This document shows, piece after piece, positions 15,397 through 23,627 of a stretch of 34,076 bases of DNA; within the stretch, counting starts at the first letter, position 1; each line of letters starts with the position of its first letter. A model generated the notes under the pieces. It saw nothing but the letters and a program-made list of their open reading frames with translations, did not search any database and had not been told where the DNA came from. The stretch covers positions 1 to 34,076 of the forward strand of contig OMIC01000021.1 in assembly GCA_900298995.1 (NCBI GenBank). The letters are read 5' to 3'. The stretch comes from Hyphomicrobiaceae bacterium. GTDB lineage: Bacteria; Pseudomonadota; Alphaproteobacteria; Rhizobiales; Aestuariivirgaceae. The position numbers and the translations under genes were made by a program.

Positions 15397-16613
15397 GCGA
15401 AGATCCTCCGGGCCGCGATGAGCGCATCAGCCAAAGCATCGGCTTCTTCCAGGGTGTTGTACATGGCAAAGGAGGCGCGGCAGGTTGCTGTCAGGCCGAA
15501 GCGCTGCAGCAGCGGCTGGGTGCAATGCGTTCCCGCCCGCACGGCAACACCTGAACGGTCGATCACGGTGGCAACGTCATGCGCATGCGCCCCCTCCATG
15601 GTGAAGGACAGGATCGCGCCCTTGTTGCGCGCCCGACCGACCAGCCGCAGCGAATTGATGGCCGAGAGGCGCTCGGTGGCATGATCGCGCAGCTTCGCCT
15701 CATGGGCGGCAATGGCCTCGAGACCGATGCACCGCATGTAGTCGAGGGCAGCCCCAAGGCCGATGGCCTGGACGATTGCCGGAGTACCAGCCTCAAAACG
15801 ATGCGGCGGATCGTTGTAGGTGATCGTCTCTGTTGTCACCTCGGATATCATCTCGCCCCCGCCCTGATAGGGCGGCATGCGCGACAGCAGGGCCTTCTTC
15901 CCGTACAAGACACCGATCCCCGTGGGGCCATAGGTCTTGTGGCCGGTAAAGACATAGAAATCAGCGTCGAGCGCCTGCACATCGACCGCCATGTGCACTG
16001 TTGCCTGCGAACCATCCACCAGCACCGGAATGCCGCGCGCATGTGCGAGCCGGATGACCTCCGCCACCGGCACGATGGTGCCGAGCGCATTGGACATCTG
16101 GGTTATGGCAACGATCCTGGTCCGGGGCGTCAGTAGCTTCTCGAATTCTTCGAGCAGGAGATTGCCATCACCATCGACGGGGATCCACTTCAGAACCGCG
16201 CCACGCCGCTCACGGTGAAAATGCCATGGTACGATGTTTGAATGATGTTCGAGAATGGAGAGGACAATTTCATCCCCCTCTCCGATGCTCATGCCCCCGA
16301 AGCTTTGCGCCACGAGGTTGATGGCCTCCGTTGCATTGCGGGTAAAGATGATTTCATCCGCCGAAGCGGCATTGAGAAAACGCCGCACACTCTCACGCGC
16401 CGCCTCAAAAGCCTCGGTTGCCGCATTCGACAGAAAATGCAGTCCTCGGTGAACATTGGCATAGCCTTCCGTGTAGGCGCGCGTCATGGCCTCCAGAACC
16501 GGCTTCGGCTTCTGGGCCGAGGCCGCGTTGTCGAGATAGACGAGCGGCTTGCCATAGACCTCGCGGCCCAGGATTGGGAAGTCGCGCCGGATCGCCGCAA
16601 CGTCGTAAGCCAT
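15393..16613 (-). CDS. sufS: cysteine desulfurase SufS
   Basis: A 406-residue PLP enzyme, class-II cysteine desulfurase. It removes sulfur from L-cysteine as an enzyme persulfide for cluster assembly. The PLP lysine is in FTGHKTYGPTGIGVLYG, and the persulfide Cys is in RAGTHCTQP near residue 357, with the short loop typical of SufS rather than IscS. YLDNAASAQKP at the N-terminus also matches. No SufE gene is seen; a partner may lie elsewhere. The ATG shares one base with the sufD stop (TGATG), and the 3' end overlaps sufT. Confidence 0.94.
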   Translation of the reverse strand: MAYDVAAIRRDFPILGREVYGKPLVYLDNAASAQKPKPVLEAMTRAYTEGYANVHRGLHFLSNAATEAFEAARESVRRFLNAASADEIIFTRNATEAINLVAQSFGGMSIGEGDEIVLSILEHHSNIVPWHFHRERRGAVLKWIPVDGDGNLLLEEFEKLLTPRTRIVAITQMSNALGTIVPVAEVIRLAHARGIPVLVDGSQATVHMAVDVQALDADFYVFTGHKTYGPTGIGVLYGKKALLSRMPPYQGGGEMISEVTTETITYNDPPHRFEAGTPAIVQAIGLGAALDYMRCIGLEAIAAHEAKLRDHATERLSAINSLRLVGRARNKGAILSFTMEGAHAHDVATVIDRSGVAVRAGTHCTQPLLQRFGLTATCRASFAMYNTLEEADALADALIAARRIFA

Positions 16614-17785
16614 CAGCTGGCCCTCCGGTGCTGGGTGAGCCAGTGTGCCGCAAAGGCCGTCAGTGCCTCGCGCAATCCGTCATGGTGAATAGTCTCGAAA
16701 GCTTCACCCGCAAAGGCAGCAATCAACAAGGCCTTGGCCTCAGCCTCGGGAATGCCCCGTGACTTCAGATAAAAGAGATGGTCGTGGTTCAGTTCACCCG
16801 CCGTCGCGCCATGCCCACAAGCCACATCATCCGCGTAGATTTCAAGTTCAGGCTTCGCATCGAACTCTGCGGTGCCAGACAGCAAAAGCGCATGACTCGA
16901 CTGCTTCCCGTCTGTCTTTTGTGCTCCGGGCCGCACGATCACCTTGCCCTGGAATATCCCGCGTGCCTGCTCACCCAACACGCACTTGAACAACTCGCGG
17001 CTCACGCAATTGGCAAGTTGATGATCGACGACAAGGCGGGTGTCTGCGTGCTGGCGTCCAGCCAGCAGATAGGCGCCCGAAACACGCGCGTCGGCATATT
17101 CGCCCGCGAAGCGATAGGTACCATTCTGGCGGTTCACCCGCGCACCAGTCGTTAGTGTAAAGTCACGCAACGTCGCGCTATGTGCCAGCGTGACATCGGC
17201 ATGCGCGAGATGCGTCGCACCAGGCGCCTCGATTTCCGATTTCACCCTGTCGAGCCGCGCACCGTGTCCGACCCGGATTTCAGTGATGCTGCTGGACAGA
17301 TAGGTTCCCGCGCCGAGATGGGTCTCGATCAGGGTGGCAGAAGAATTGTCCGCGACCTCGATCACGTTGTGTGTAGCCAGCATCCGTGGCGCAGCATCGG
17401 TTGCAATGAACACCAGCTCCACCGGCGTGTCGGTATTTCCCTCGAATTTCAGCCGCGCACCATCGGTTGCAAAGGACGTATTCAGGCGTACCAGCGGATC
17501 TTCCATCGGAATTCGGGACTCAACCCATCCATTGGCCATCCTGGAGTGGGCTGCATCATACTCACCGTTCACGAACACCATGCGGGTCGCGGCAACATTG
17601 CGGAACAAGGAGGATGCAAGCAACCTTTCCACATCGCCAGCCGCGGCCACCTCCTTCTGCCGGGGCGGATAGGGCCTGTCGACGAGTTGGCGCAAATCAG
17701 TCCAGCGCCATTCCTCCATGCGCCTGTGCGGCAGGTCAAACCCAAGAGCCTGCTCGGCTTCGGTGCGTACAGGCAGGGCGTTCAT
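16613..17785 (-). CDS. sufD: Fe-S assembly protein SufD
   Basis: A 390-residue right-handed beta-helix protein, partner of SufB in the SufBC2D scaffold. The C-terminal family segment is clear: RPGAQKTDGKQSSHALLLSG, then AKPELEIYADDVACGHGATAGELNHDHLFYLKSRGIPEAEA, with the conserved His of the CGHGA motif near the position needed for cluster assembly with SufB. The N-terminal part (RRMEEWRWTDLRQL) is the usual helical region. The ATG overlaps the sufC stop by four bases (ATGA). Confidence 0.93.
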   Translation of the reverse strand: MNALPVRTEAEQALGFDLPHRRMEEWRWTDLRQLVDRPYPPRQKEVAAAGDVERLLASSLFRNVAATRMVFVNGEYDAAHSRMANGWVESRIPMEDPLVRLNTSFATDGARLKFEGNTDTPVELVFIATDAAPRMLATHNVIEVADNSSATLIETHLGAGTYLSSSITEIRVGHGARLDRVKSEIEAPGATHLAHADVTLAHSATLRDFTLTTGARVNRQNGTYRFAGEYADARVSGAYLLAGRQHADTRLVVDHQLANCVSRELFKCVLGEQARGIFQGKVIVRPGAQKTDGKQSSHALLLSGTAEFDAKPELEIYADDVACGHGATAGELNHDHLFYLKSRGIPEAEAKALLIAAFAGEAFETIHHDGLREALTAFAAHWLTQHRRAS

Positions 17786-18543
17786 GCGGCGTCCTTGGAG
17801 AATTCGGCGTAGCCTTTTGCTTCCAGCTCCCGCGCCAGACCCTTGTCGCCCGATTTCACGATCCGGCCAGCGGAGAGCACATGAACAAAATCCGGCACGA
17901 TATAGTCGAGTAGTCGCTGATAATGGGTAATCACGATCATCGCGCGATCAGGTGACCGCAAGGCGTTGACACCATCGGCAACAACCCGCAGCGCGTCGAT
18001 GTCGAGGCCGGAGTCAGTCTCGTCCAGGATGCACAGTGACGGCTCCAGCACAGCCATCTGGAGAATTTCAGCCCTTTTCTTTTCGCCACCGGAAAAGCCG
18101 ACATTGACCGGCCGCTTCAGCATGTCCTGCGTCACATTCAGCTTTGCCGCCCGATCCTTTACCAGCCGCATGAAATCCGGTGTGGAGAGTTCCTTCTCGC
18201 CACGCGCCTTGCGCTGGGCGTTGAGAGCCACCTTGAGAAACTGCATGGTGGCAACACCGGGGATTTCAATCGGGTACTGGAACGCGAGGAACACACCCTT
18301 CGCGGCGCGCATTTCCGGAGCCATTTCGAGAAGGTCCTCTCCCTTGAACGTGACGGACCCTTCTGTGACCTCGTATCCTTCCCGCCCGGACAGTACATAG
18401 GACAGCGTCGACTTCCCAGAACCGTTCGGGCCCATGATCGCGTGCACCTCGCCCGGTTTCACGGAAAGCGTGAGACCGCGCAGGATCTCGCGGTCCTCAT
18501 CCTCAAGCTTCACATGAAGGTTCTTGATATCAAGCAGGTTCAC
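17782..18543 (-). CDS. sufC: Fe-S assembly ATPase SufC
   Basis: A 253-residue ABC-type ATPase that drives conformational change of the SufBCD scaffold. Motifs: Walker A GPNGSGKSTL, a Q-loop in FLAFQYPIEIPGV, the SufC-type signature FSGGEKKRAEI, Walker B CILDETDSGLD and switch His ITHYQRLL. The start is taken as GTG at 18543 (VNLLDIKNLHVKLED) because it gives the family length and has GAGG about 8 bases upstream. The longer frame to 18609 would run into the preceding small gene. That ribosome site overlaps the stop of the 62-residue gene, so the two are coupled. Confidence 0.92.
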   Translation of the reverse strand: MNLLDIKNLHVKLEDEDREILRGLTLSVKPGEVHAIMGPNGSGKSTLSYVLSGREGYEVTEGSVTFKGEDLLEMAPEMRAAKGVFLAFQYPIEIPGVATMQFLKVALNAQRKARGEKELSTPDFMRLVKDRAAKLNVTQDMLKRPVNVGFSGGEKKRAEILQMAVLEPSLCILDETDSGLDIDALRVVADGVNALRSPDRAMIVITHYQRLLDYIVPDFVHVLSAGRIVKSGDKGLARELEAKGYAEFSKDAA

Positions 18544-18553
18544 GGTTCTTGCC

Positions 18554-18742
18554 TCAATTTGTGGTAATAAACTTGTAGCCCAGTGTGATGATGCCAAGGC
18601 CGATGGCACCCTTCAAACCGTCTGCCGCAGCTTTCGCTACTGCTTGCGACACTCCAGCCCTGGCATACTGGCTGTAACGGAACACCGCGAAAACCAACCC
18701 AAGGCCCACAGGTAACGCAAGATCCAGAAAGGTGAGCGTCAT
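18554..18742 (-). CDS. 62-residue membrane protein embedded in the suf operon
   Basis: A small gene between sufB and sufC. Its ATG overlaps the sufB stop by four bases (ATGA), and its stop overlaps the sufC ribosome site, so its place in the operon is very tight. The protein has two hydrophobic helices, about 5-21 ([17 protein letters not shown]) and 44-60 ([14 protein letters not shown]). Between them is a mostly alanine/lysine amphipathic stretch with one Tyr-Ser-Gln-Tyr turn. I do not recognise a family. Possible roles are membrane anchoring of the SufBCD complex or an unrelated function carried along by the operon. No Cys is present, so direct cluster binding is unlikely. Confidence 0.75.
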   Translation of the reverse strand: MTLTFLDLALPVGLGLVFAVFRYSQYARAGVSQAVAKAAADGLKGAIGLGIITLGYKFITTN

Positions 18743-20253
18743 CCGACACTTCCTTCCAGCGAGATACCGATGAGCTTCTGCGTCTCAGCCATGAATTCCA
18801 TCGGAAGCTGCTGCAACACATCGCGCACGAAGCCATTGACGATCAGCGCCACGGCCTCTTCCTGAGAAAGACCGCGTGACATGCAGTAGAACATCTGGTC
18901 GTCCGAGATCTTCGATGTTGTGGCTTCATGCTCGAACTGCGCGGTGGATGTCTTGGACTCGATATAGGGAACGGTGTGCGCACCGCATTTGTCGCCGATG
19001 AGAAGGGAGTCGCACTGCGTGAAGTTACGTGAATTGATGGCCTTGCGGTGTGCAGACACCAATCCGCGATAGGTGTTTTCCGAACGGCCGGCTGCTATGC
19101 CCTTGGAAATGATGCGGCTTGAGGTGTTGCGGCCGAGATGGATCATCTTGGTACCGGAATCGACTTGCTGACGCCCATTGGAAATGGCGATGGAGTAGAA
19201 CTCGCCACGCGAGTCATCCCCCCGGAGGATGCAGCTCGGATATTTCCACGTGATGGCCGAACCTGTTTCAACCTGCGTCCACGAAATCTTCGAACGGGAA
19301 CCACGGCAATCGCCGCGCTTGGTCACGAAGTTGTAAACGCCGCCCTTGCCCTCGGCATCGCCGGGATACCAGTTTTGAACCGTCGAATACTTGATCTCTG
19401 CATCGTCCAGCGCGACCAGCTCGACAACAGCGGCGTGGAGCTGGCTTTCCTCTCGCATTGGCGCGGTGCAACCTTCGAGATAGGAGACATAAGAGCCCTT
19501 GTCGGCGATGATGAGGGTGCGTTCGAATTGCCCGGTGTTCTTGGCGTTCATCCGGAAATAGGTCGAGAGTTCCATCGGGCAGCGAACGCCGGGCGGCACA
19601 TACACGAAGGAGCCGTCCGAAAACACCGCCGAATTGAGCGCGGCGTAGTAATTGTCGGTTTGAGGCACGACGGAGAAGAGATACTTCTTCACCAGGTCCG
19701 GATGCTCGCGCAGCGCCTCAGAGATTGAACAGAAGATCACGCCGGCCTTTGCCAGCTCCGCCTTGAAGGTCGTCACGACCGAGACCGAGTCGAACACGGC
19801 GTCGACAGCGACCTTGCCAGAGGCGTATTCACCGCCCGCTTCGTCAAGTTCACTCCGCTCGCCCTGCTTTCTTACACCCGCAAGGATTTCCTGCTCCTTC
19901 AGTGGAATGCCAAGCTTGGCGTAGGTTTCAAGAAGCTTGGGGTCCACCTCATCGAGGCTCTTTGGAGCGGACACCCCCTTCGGCGCCGCGTAGTAGTAGA
20001 TATCCTGGAAATCGATCCGCGGGTAATCGACCCGCGCCCATGTCGGCTCCTCCATGGTCAGCCAGCGGCGATAGGTCTCGAGGCGCGCCTCCAGCATCCA
20101 GCCGGGCTCGTTCTTCTTTTTCGAGATGAAGCGGACAGTGTCCTCGCTGAGGCCCTTGGGTGCAAACTCAGCTTCAATGTCGGTCGTGAAACCGTATTTG
20201 TACTTGTCGACGTCAATGTCCTTGACGAGTTCGATTGTCTCAACCTCTGCCAT
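18739..20253 (-). CDS. sufB: Fe-S cluster scaffold protein SufB
   Basis: A 504-residue scaffold subunit on which the new cluster is built with SufC and SufD. Family marks include [18 protein letters not shown], the [10 protein letters not shown] stretch with a conserved Cys, and the core [22 protein letters not shown]. The C-terminus reads [19 protein letters not shown]. Several conserved Cys and the Glu of the catalytic pair are kept. Length is slightly above the usual 480-500 because of a normal N-terminal segment. It starts six bases after the NifS-like gene, and its stop overlaps the next small gene. Confidence 0.95.
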   Translation of the reverse strand: MAEVETIELVKDIDVDKYKYGFTTDIEAEFAPKGLSEDTVRFISKKKNEPGWMLEARLETYRRWLTMEEPTWARVDYPRIDFQDIYYYAAPKGVSAPKSLDEVDPKLLETYAKLGIPLKEQEILAGVRKQGERSELDEAGGEYASGKVAVDAVFDSVSVVTTFKAELAKAGVIFCSISEALREHPDLVKKYLFSVVPQTDNYYAALNSAVFSDGSFVYVPPGVRCPMELSTYFRMNAKNTGQFERTLIIADKGSYVSYLEGCTAPMREESQLHAAVVELVALDDAEIKYSTVQNWYPGDAEGKGGVYNFVTKRGDCRGSRSKISWTQVETGSAITWKYPSCILRGDDSRGEFYSIAISNGRQQVDSGTKMIHLGRNTSSRIISKGIAAGRSENTYRGLVSAHRKAINSRNFTQCDSLLIGDKCGAHTVPYIESKTSTAQFEHEATTSKISDDQMFYCMSRGLSQEEAVALIVNGFVRDVLQQLPMEFMAETQKLIGISLEGSVG

Positions 20254-20259
20254 GATGCC

Positions 20260-21348
20260 TCAAGCCGCTGCTCTGGCCTTGTGGCGCAGAACGACCTTGC
20301 GCCACGCCGCGATGAATTTGTCGATGTGCTGATCGGTCGTATCCCATCCCAGTGATACGCGAATTGCAGCGTTGGAGATTTCCGCCGGCACGCCCATGGC
20401 GGCCAGAACATGCGATTTCGCCACTTTTCCGGAAGAGCATGCCGAGCCGGAAGAAACCGATACGCCCTCAAGATCCAGCGCCATCAGAAGCGTTTCCGCG
20501 CTCATGCCGGGAGCCGCGATACAACTGGTATTGGGGAGCCGGCTTGCTCCAGCCCCGAGGACCACCACGTCCTCCAGGCTGGCCTCCAGCCTGTCGCGCA
20601 GACCTGCGACATCTCCCATGGCCGCCCCCGCCACGGCGCCGAATCCCGCCACAGCGGCGACATTCTCGGTGCCGGCCCGGCGGCGCAGTTCCTGGCCGCC
20701 GCCATGGATGAAGGGCGGCATGGGCAACCCGTCACGCAGCACAAGCGCACCTGCTCCAATCGGACCGCCGAGCTTGTGGGCGGACAACGTCATCAGATCC
20801 ACGCCCAAAATCCCGAAATTGACCGGGATCTTGCCAAGGGCCTGCACGGCATCGCTGTGAACGCGCGCGCCATGGGCCTGCGCGAGACGGACAGTGTCGG
20901 CGACCGGCTGGAGGACACCCGTCTCGTTGTTGGCGAGCATGAGACTGACAAGCGCAGTCGGGCCACTTGCCAGCAGACGCTCCAGAACCGCGAGATCCGC
21001 AATACCGCGACCATCCACGGGCAGCAATTCGACGGTCCTGCCCGAGGCTCTGGCCGCTTCCAGCACGGAAGGATGCTCGACCGCCGAAATGATCAGTCGT
21101 TCGGCCGGCACGCCCTTGATGGCCATGTTGTTGGCTTCGCTGCCGCCAGACGTGAACACCACCATCGGTGCGATCACTCCGACCGCGCGCGCAACCTGAT
21201 CGCGCGCCGTTTCAAGACGCTGCCGCGCCGCCCGGCCTTCGGCATGAACCGAGGATGCGTTGCCAGCCGGACCCATGGCCTCCAGCATCGCCGCCTTCGC
21301 CTCGGGGCGGAGCGGTGAGGTGGCGTTATGGTCGAGATAGGCTCTCAC
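20260..21348 (-). CDS. NifS/IscS-type cysteine desulfurase
   Basis: A 362-residue PLP-dependent class-I cysteine desulfurase, different from SufS in the same operon. YLDHNATSPLRPEA opens the protein. PLP binding is through the Lys in SAHKLGGPIGAG, and the active-site Cys is in SVSSGSACSSGKV near residue 305, in the long flexible loop typical of NifS/IscS. It supplies sulfur to Fe-S assembly or to other acceptors such as tRNA thiolation. Its ATG overlaps the iscR stop (ATGA), and sufB follows after six bases, so it is an integral second gene of the operon. Confidence 0.93.
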   Translation of the reverse strand: MRAYLDHNATSPLRPEAKAAMLEAMGPAGNASSVHAEGRAARQRLETARDQVARAVGVIAPMVVFTSGGSEANNMAIKGVPAERLIISAVEHPSVLEAARASGRTVELLPVDGRGIADLAVLERLLASGPTALVSLMLANNETGVLQPVADTVRLAQAHGARVHSDAVQALGKIPVNFGILGVDLMTLSAHKLGGPIGAGALVLRDGLPMPPFIHGGGQELRRRAGTENVAAVAGFGAVAGAAMGDVAGLRDRLEASLEDVVVLGAGASRLPNTSCIAAPGMSAETLLMALDLEGVSVSSGSACSSGKVAKSHVLAAMGVPAEISNAAIRVSLGWDTTDQHIDKFIAAWRKVVLRHKARAAA

Positions 21349-21815
21349 GCCATGGCCCCCTCGGGATGACGGTCCTTGGTCTGCTTGATGGCGGCGGCGA
21401 GAGCGAGGTTGCGCTTCTCAACCACATCTTCGAGTGAAATCGATGACAGGAAATACATCATCTGGCGGCCGAGGCTCGACCACAGGTCATGGGCGTTGCA
21501 GCGGTCGCCCTTGACGCAGCCCTCGACGGCATCTCCGCCGCAGCGTGTGAACTGCACCTCTTCGTCTACGGCGGCTATGATTTCGGCTACGGCAATGTCA
21601 TTCATGGCACGCGCCAGGCGGTAGCCCCCGCCGGGTCCGCGGGCGCTTTCGACCAACCCCGCCTTGCGCAGCCGGCCGAACAATTGCTCGAGATATTCGT
21701 GACTTATGTCCTGCCGCTCAGCGATTTCGGCAAGCGACACGGGCGCGCCGCGCGAGTGCACGGCGATGTCGATCATCGCCATCACGCCATAGCGCCCCTT
21801 GGTGCTCATCTTCAT
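21345..21815 (-). CDS. iscR: Rrf2-family Fe-S-sensing regulator IscR
   Basis: A regulator of about 156 residues with an N-terminal winged helix (MSTKGRYGVMAMIDIAVH, then SLAEIAERQDISHEYLEQLF). It also has a cluster-binding loop with three Cys and one His: C-x7-C-x5-C-x2-H in the RCGG...CVKGDRCNAH stretch. This matches the ligand set of E. coli IscR except for a longer first spacing. It is expected to repress the operon when loaded with a [2Fe-2S] cluster. Starts at 21815 or 21809 are equally possible; an ORF start at 21860 is too long. As first gene downstream of the IscR-like box it would be autoregulated. The protein is not RirA-like, since the sequence around the winged helix and Cys loop is of IscR type. 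Confidence 0.88.
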   Translation of the reverse strand: MKMSTKGRYGVMAMIDIAVHSRGAPVSLAEIAERQDISHEYLEQLFGRLRKAGLVESARGPGGGYRLARAMNDIAVAEIIAAVDEEVQFTRCGGDAVEGCVKGDRCNAHDLWSSLGRQMMYFLSSISLEDVVEKRNLALAAAIKQTKDRHPEGAMA

Positions 21816-21909
21816 CTGTCGCCGCCCGCATCCAACTGCACGAAATCCTTGATTTTTCACCCCTCACCCGTGCTAAAGGCGAGACGGCGCGGCGGGTTGA
21901 CCCTGCCAG

Positions 21910-21926
21910 TTTCGAATAGTTCTAAA
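21910..21926. promoter_or_regulatory. ICE-like (Irr) box at the iscR-suf start site
   Basis: TTTCGAATAGTTCTAAA differs by one base from the alphaproteobacterial iron control element TTTAGAA-N3-TTCTAAA bound by Irr. It lies just downstream of the -10 hexamer of the suf promoter, overlapping the expected start point, a position where Irr would act as a repressor. The consensus is from memory of published alphaproteobacterial regulons. Confidence 0.65.
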
Positions 21927-21930
21927 CAAG

Positions 21931-21959
21931 GATATAGAAAACCCGAGTTCCGGAGTCAA
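21931..21959 (-). promoter_or_regulatory. sigma70-type promoter of the iscR-suf operon
   Basis: On the minus strand TTGACT (21959-21954), a 17-base spacer and TATATC (21936-21931) give a near-consensus promoter about 115 bases upstream of iscR. It drives the nine-gene Fe-S assembly operon. Confidence 0.75.
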
Positions 21960-21963
21960 TTAT
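21939..21963 (-). promoter_or_regulatory. type-1 IscR-like binding site overlapping the -35
   Basis: The minus strand reads half-site ATAATTGACT, five central bases CCGGA, then half-site ACTCGGGTTT. Compared with the E. coli type-1 IscR consensus (ATA-S-YY-GACT, five bases, AGTC-RRS-TAT), the first half-site has one mismatch and the second has two. It covers the -35 hexamer, as expected for repression by cluster-loaded IscR. Confidence 0.6.
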
Positions 21964-21982
21964 TCCGCGATGCATCGCGGAA
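21963..21982. repeat. perfect 20-bp palindrome upstream of the suf promoter
   Basis: TTCCGCGATG is followed directly by its exact reverse complement CATCGCGGAA. The palindrome lies 4 bases upstream of the suf -35 hexamer and 39 bases before the ATG of the divergent hydrolase gene. It may be an operator for a third regulator or a hairpin in the hydrolase leader; the sequence does not decide. Confidence 0.7.
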
Positions 21983-22021
21983 CTATCCGGAGCCGGTTTA
22001 TCCCATGAGGATCAAAGCATT

Positions 22022-22675
22022 ATGCCGGAAGTGATTTTCAGCGGACCAGCAGGCCGCATCGAGGCGCGCTACCACCATTCAAAGGCGGCCGGATCGCCGA
22101 TCGCCATCCTGCTCCACCCCCATCCGAGCTTCGGCGGCACCATGAACAATCCGATCGTTCATGCCATGTATCAGATGTTCCAGAGCCGTGGATTCTCGGT
22201 TTTACGCTTTAATTTCAGAGGTGTAGGCCGGAGCCAGGGTGAATTCGAGAATGGCGCGGGCGAACTCTCCGACGCCGCCTCTGCGCTGGACTGGCTGCAG
22301 TCCTTCAACCGCGAGGCCAGGATCTGCTGGATCGGCGGCATCTCATTCGGTGCCTGGATTTCCATGCAACTCCTTATGCGGAGACCAGAAATTTCCGGTT
22401 TCATCTCCGTCGCGCCGCTGGCGAAACACTATGATTTCTCCTTCCTCGCGCCCTGCCCGGCGTCGGGACTTTTCATCAACGGTGAAAAGGATACCGTGAC
22501 GCCGCCGGAGGCGGTGCACAGCCTGGTGTCGAAACTCAAGACCCAGAAGGGCATCGCGGTGGAGCACAAGGTGATCTCGGGAGCCAACCACTTCTTCCAG
22601 GACAAGATCGACGAACTGTCCAAGATCTGCTCGAGCTATCTCGACAAGCGGCTCGCGGCGGAAGGGCAACTCTGA
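22022..22675 (+). CDS. alpha/beta hydrolase
   Basis: A 217-residue cytoplasmic hydrolase of the dienelactone-hydrolase-like/serine-peptidase-like group. The oxyanion segment HPHPSFGGTMNN is near residue 32. The nucleophile Ser is in GGISFGA near residue 105, the acid Asp in NGEKDTVTPP near 160, and the His in SGANHFF near 187, a complete triad. The physiological substrate is unknown. It lies divergent to iscR and its start is 60-odd bases from the suf promoter, so the two may share regulation. The gene is also found next to iscR/suf in other alphaproteobacteria (from memory), which hints at a maintained link. Confidence 0.83.
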   Translation: MPEVIFSGPAGRIEARYHHSKAAGSPIAILLHPHPSFGGTMNNPIVHAMYQMFQSRGFSVLRFNFRGVGRSQGEFENGAGELSDAASALDWLQSFNREARICWIGGISFGAWISMQLLMRRPEISGFISVAPLAKHYDFSFLAPCPASGLFINGEKDTVTPPEAVHSLVSKLKTQKGIAVEHKVISGANHFFQDKIDELSKICSSYLDKRLAAEGQL

Positions 22676-22706
22676 CGCTTTATCAAGGACTTGCCGGGAA
22701 GGATCG

Positions 22707-23627
22707 ATGACTCCGGCCAGCCCCCATATCCAGTTGCGCGACTGGGGCCTGCTGGTGCTGCTGTCAGTGCTGTGGGGCGGATCCTTCCTGTTCGTCGGCA
22801 TCGCGGTGAAGGACCTCTCGCCTCTGGTCATCGTCATGGCGCGGGTGGCGATCGCAGCGGCGGCGCTGCTGCCTTTGCATCTGATTCTCATCGGCCCCCT
22901 GCCGCGCGACCGCGAAACCTGGCAGTCCATCATCGGGCTGTCTCTGCTTAACAATCTGATTCCATTCACACTTCTGGTCACCGGCCAGACCGTGATCGCA
23001 AGCGGACTGGCCTCCGTCATCAACGCGACGACGCCACTCTTCGGCGTGGTCATCCTGGCGGCGACGGGCCGCGAAACCCTCGTGCTGCGCAAGACAGCCG
23101 GCATCCTGATGGGCGTGGCCGGTGTCGCAATCCTCAAGGGCGGGGTGTGGCCGGACGCCGGATCGCAGACTATCGGCATTCTGTTTTGTCTCGGTGCTGC
23201 AATGAGTTACGGACTCGGAAGCCTATGGACGAAACTCACTTACAAGGGGACTGCGCCGCTCAGCATGGCGACCGGACAGCTGCTCTGTTCATCGCTCGTC
23301 ATGGTGGTGCTGGCCTTCGGATTCGACGATCCGGGGCAACTGCTGCGCGCCTCGCTGGCCAGCTGGCTGGCGCTCCTCGGTCTCGCCCTGCTCGCTACGT
23401 CATTGGCTTATTTGATCTTTTTCCGTGTTGTGGCGCGCGCTGGCCCGGCCAATGTGCTGCTGGTGACCATGATGATTCCGGTCTCGGCCATCGCCATGGG
23501 CGCCGCCGTGCTCCATGAAAAACTGGAACCTTCTGAAATTGTTGGGACTTTTGTAATCCTGCTGGCGCTGCTGCTCATCGACGGGCGGGTGCTGCGGCTA
23601 CTCGGGCCGCGCAAGGACGCCGCCTGA
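22707..23627 (+). CDS. EamA-family (drug/metabolite transporter) permease
   Basis: A 306-residue inner-membrane transporter with about ten hydrophobic helices in two EamA repeats. The first opens with LLVLLSVLWGGSFLFVGIAVKDLSP, the classic DMT start. The second begins near residue 155 (IGILFCLGAAMSYGLGSLWTKL). A short charged tail follows (LLGPRKDAA). DMT proteins export amino acids, nucleosides or other metabolites; the substrate is unknown. GGGAAGGATCG precedes the ATG, 31 bases after the hydrolase stop, so both genes are probably co-transcribed. The 3' end overlaps the convergent anmK gene by 30 bases. Confidence 0.88.
   Translation: MTPASPHIQLRDWGLLVLLSVLWGGSFLFVGIAVKDLSPLVIVMARVAIAAAALLPLHLILIGPLPRDRETWQSIIGLSLLNNLIPFTLLVTGQTVIASGLASVINATTPLFGVVILAATGRETLVLRKTAGILMGVAGVAILKGGVWPDAGSQTIGILFCLGAAMSYGLGSLWTKLTYKGTAPLSMATGQLLCSSLVMVVLAFGFDDPGQLLRASLASWLALLGLALLATSLAYLIFFRVVARAGPANVLLVTMMIPVSAIAMGAAVLHEKLEPSEIVGTFVILLALLLIDGRVLRLLGPRKDAA

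Noticed and set aside
14749-15684. 311-residue plus-strand open frame opposite sufA, sufT and sufS
   Set aside because: Antisense to tightly coupled, motif-complete suf genes.
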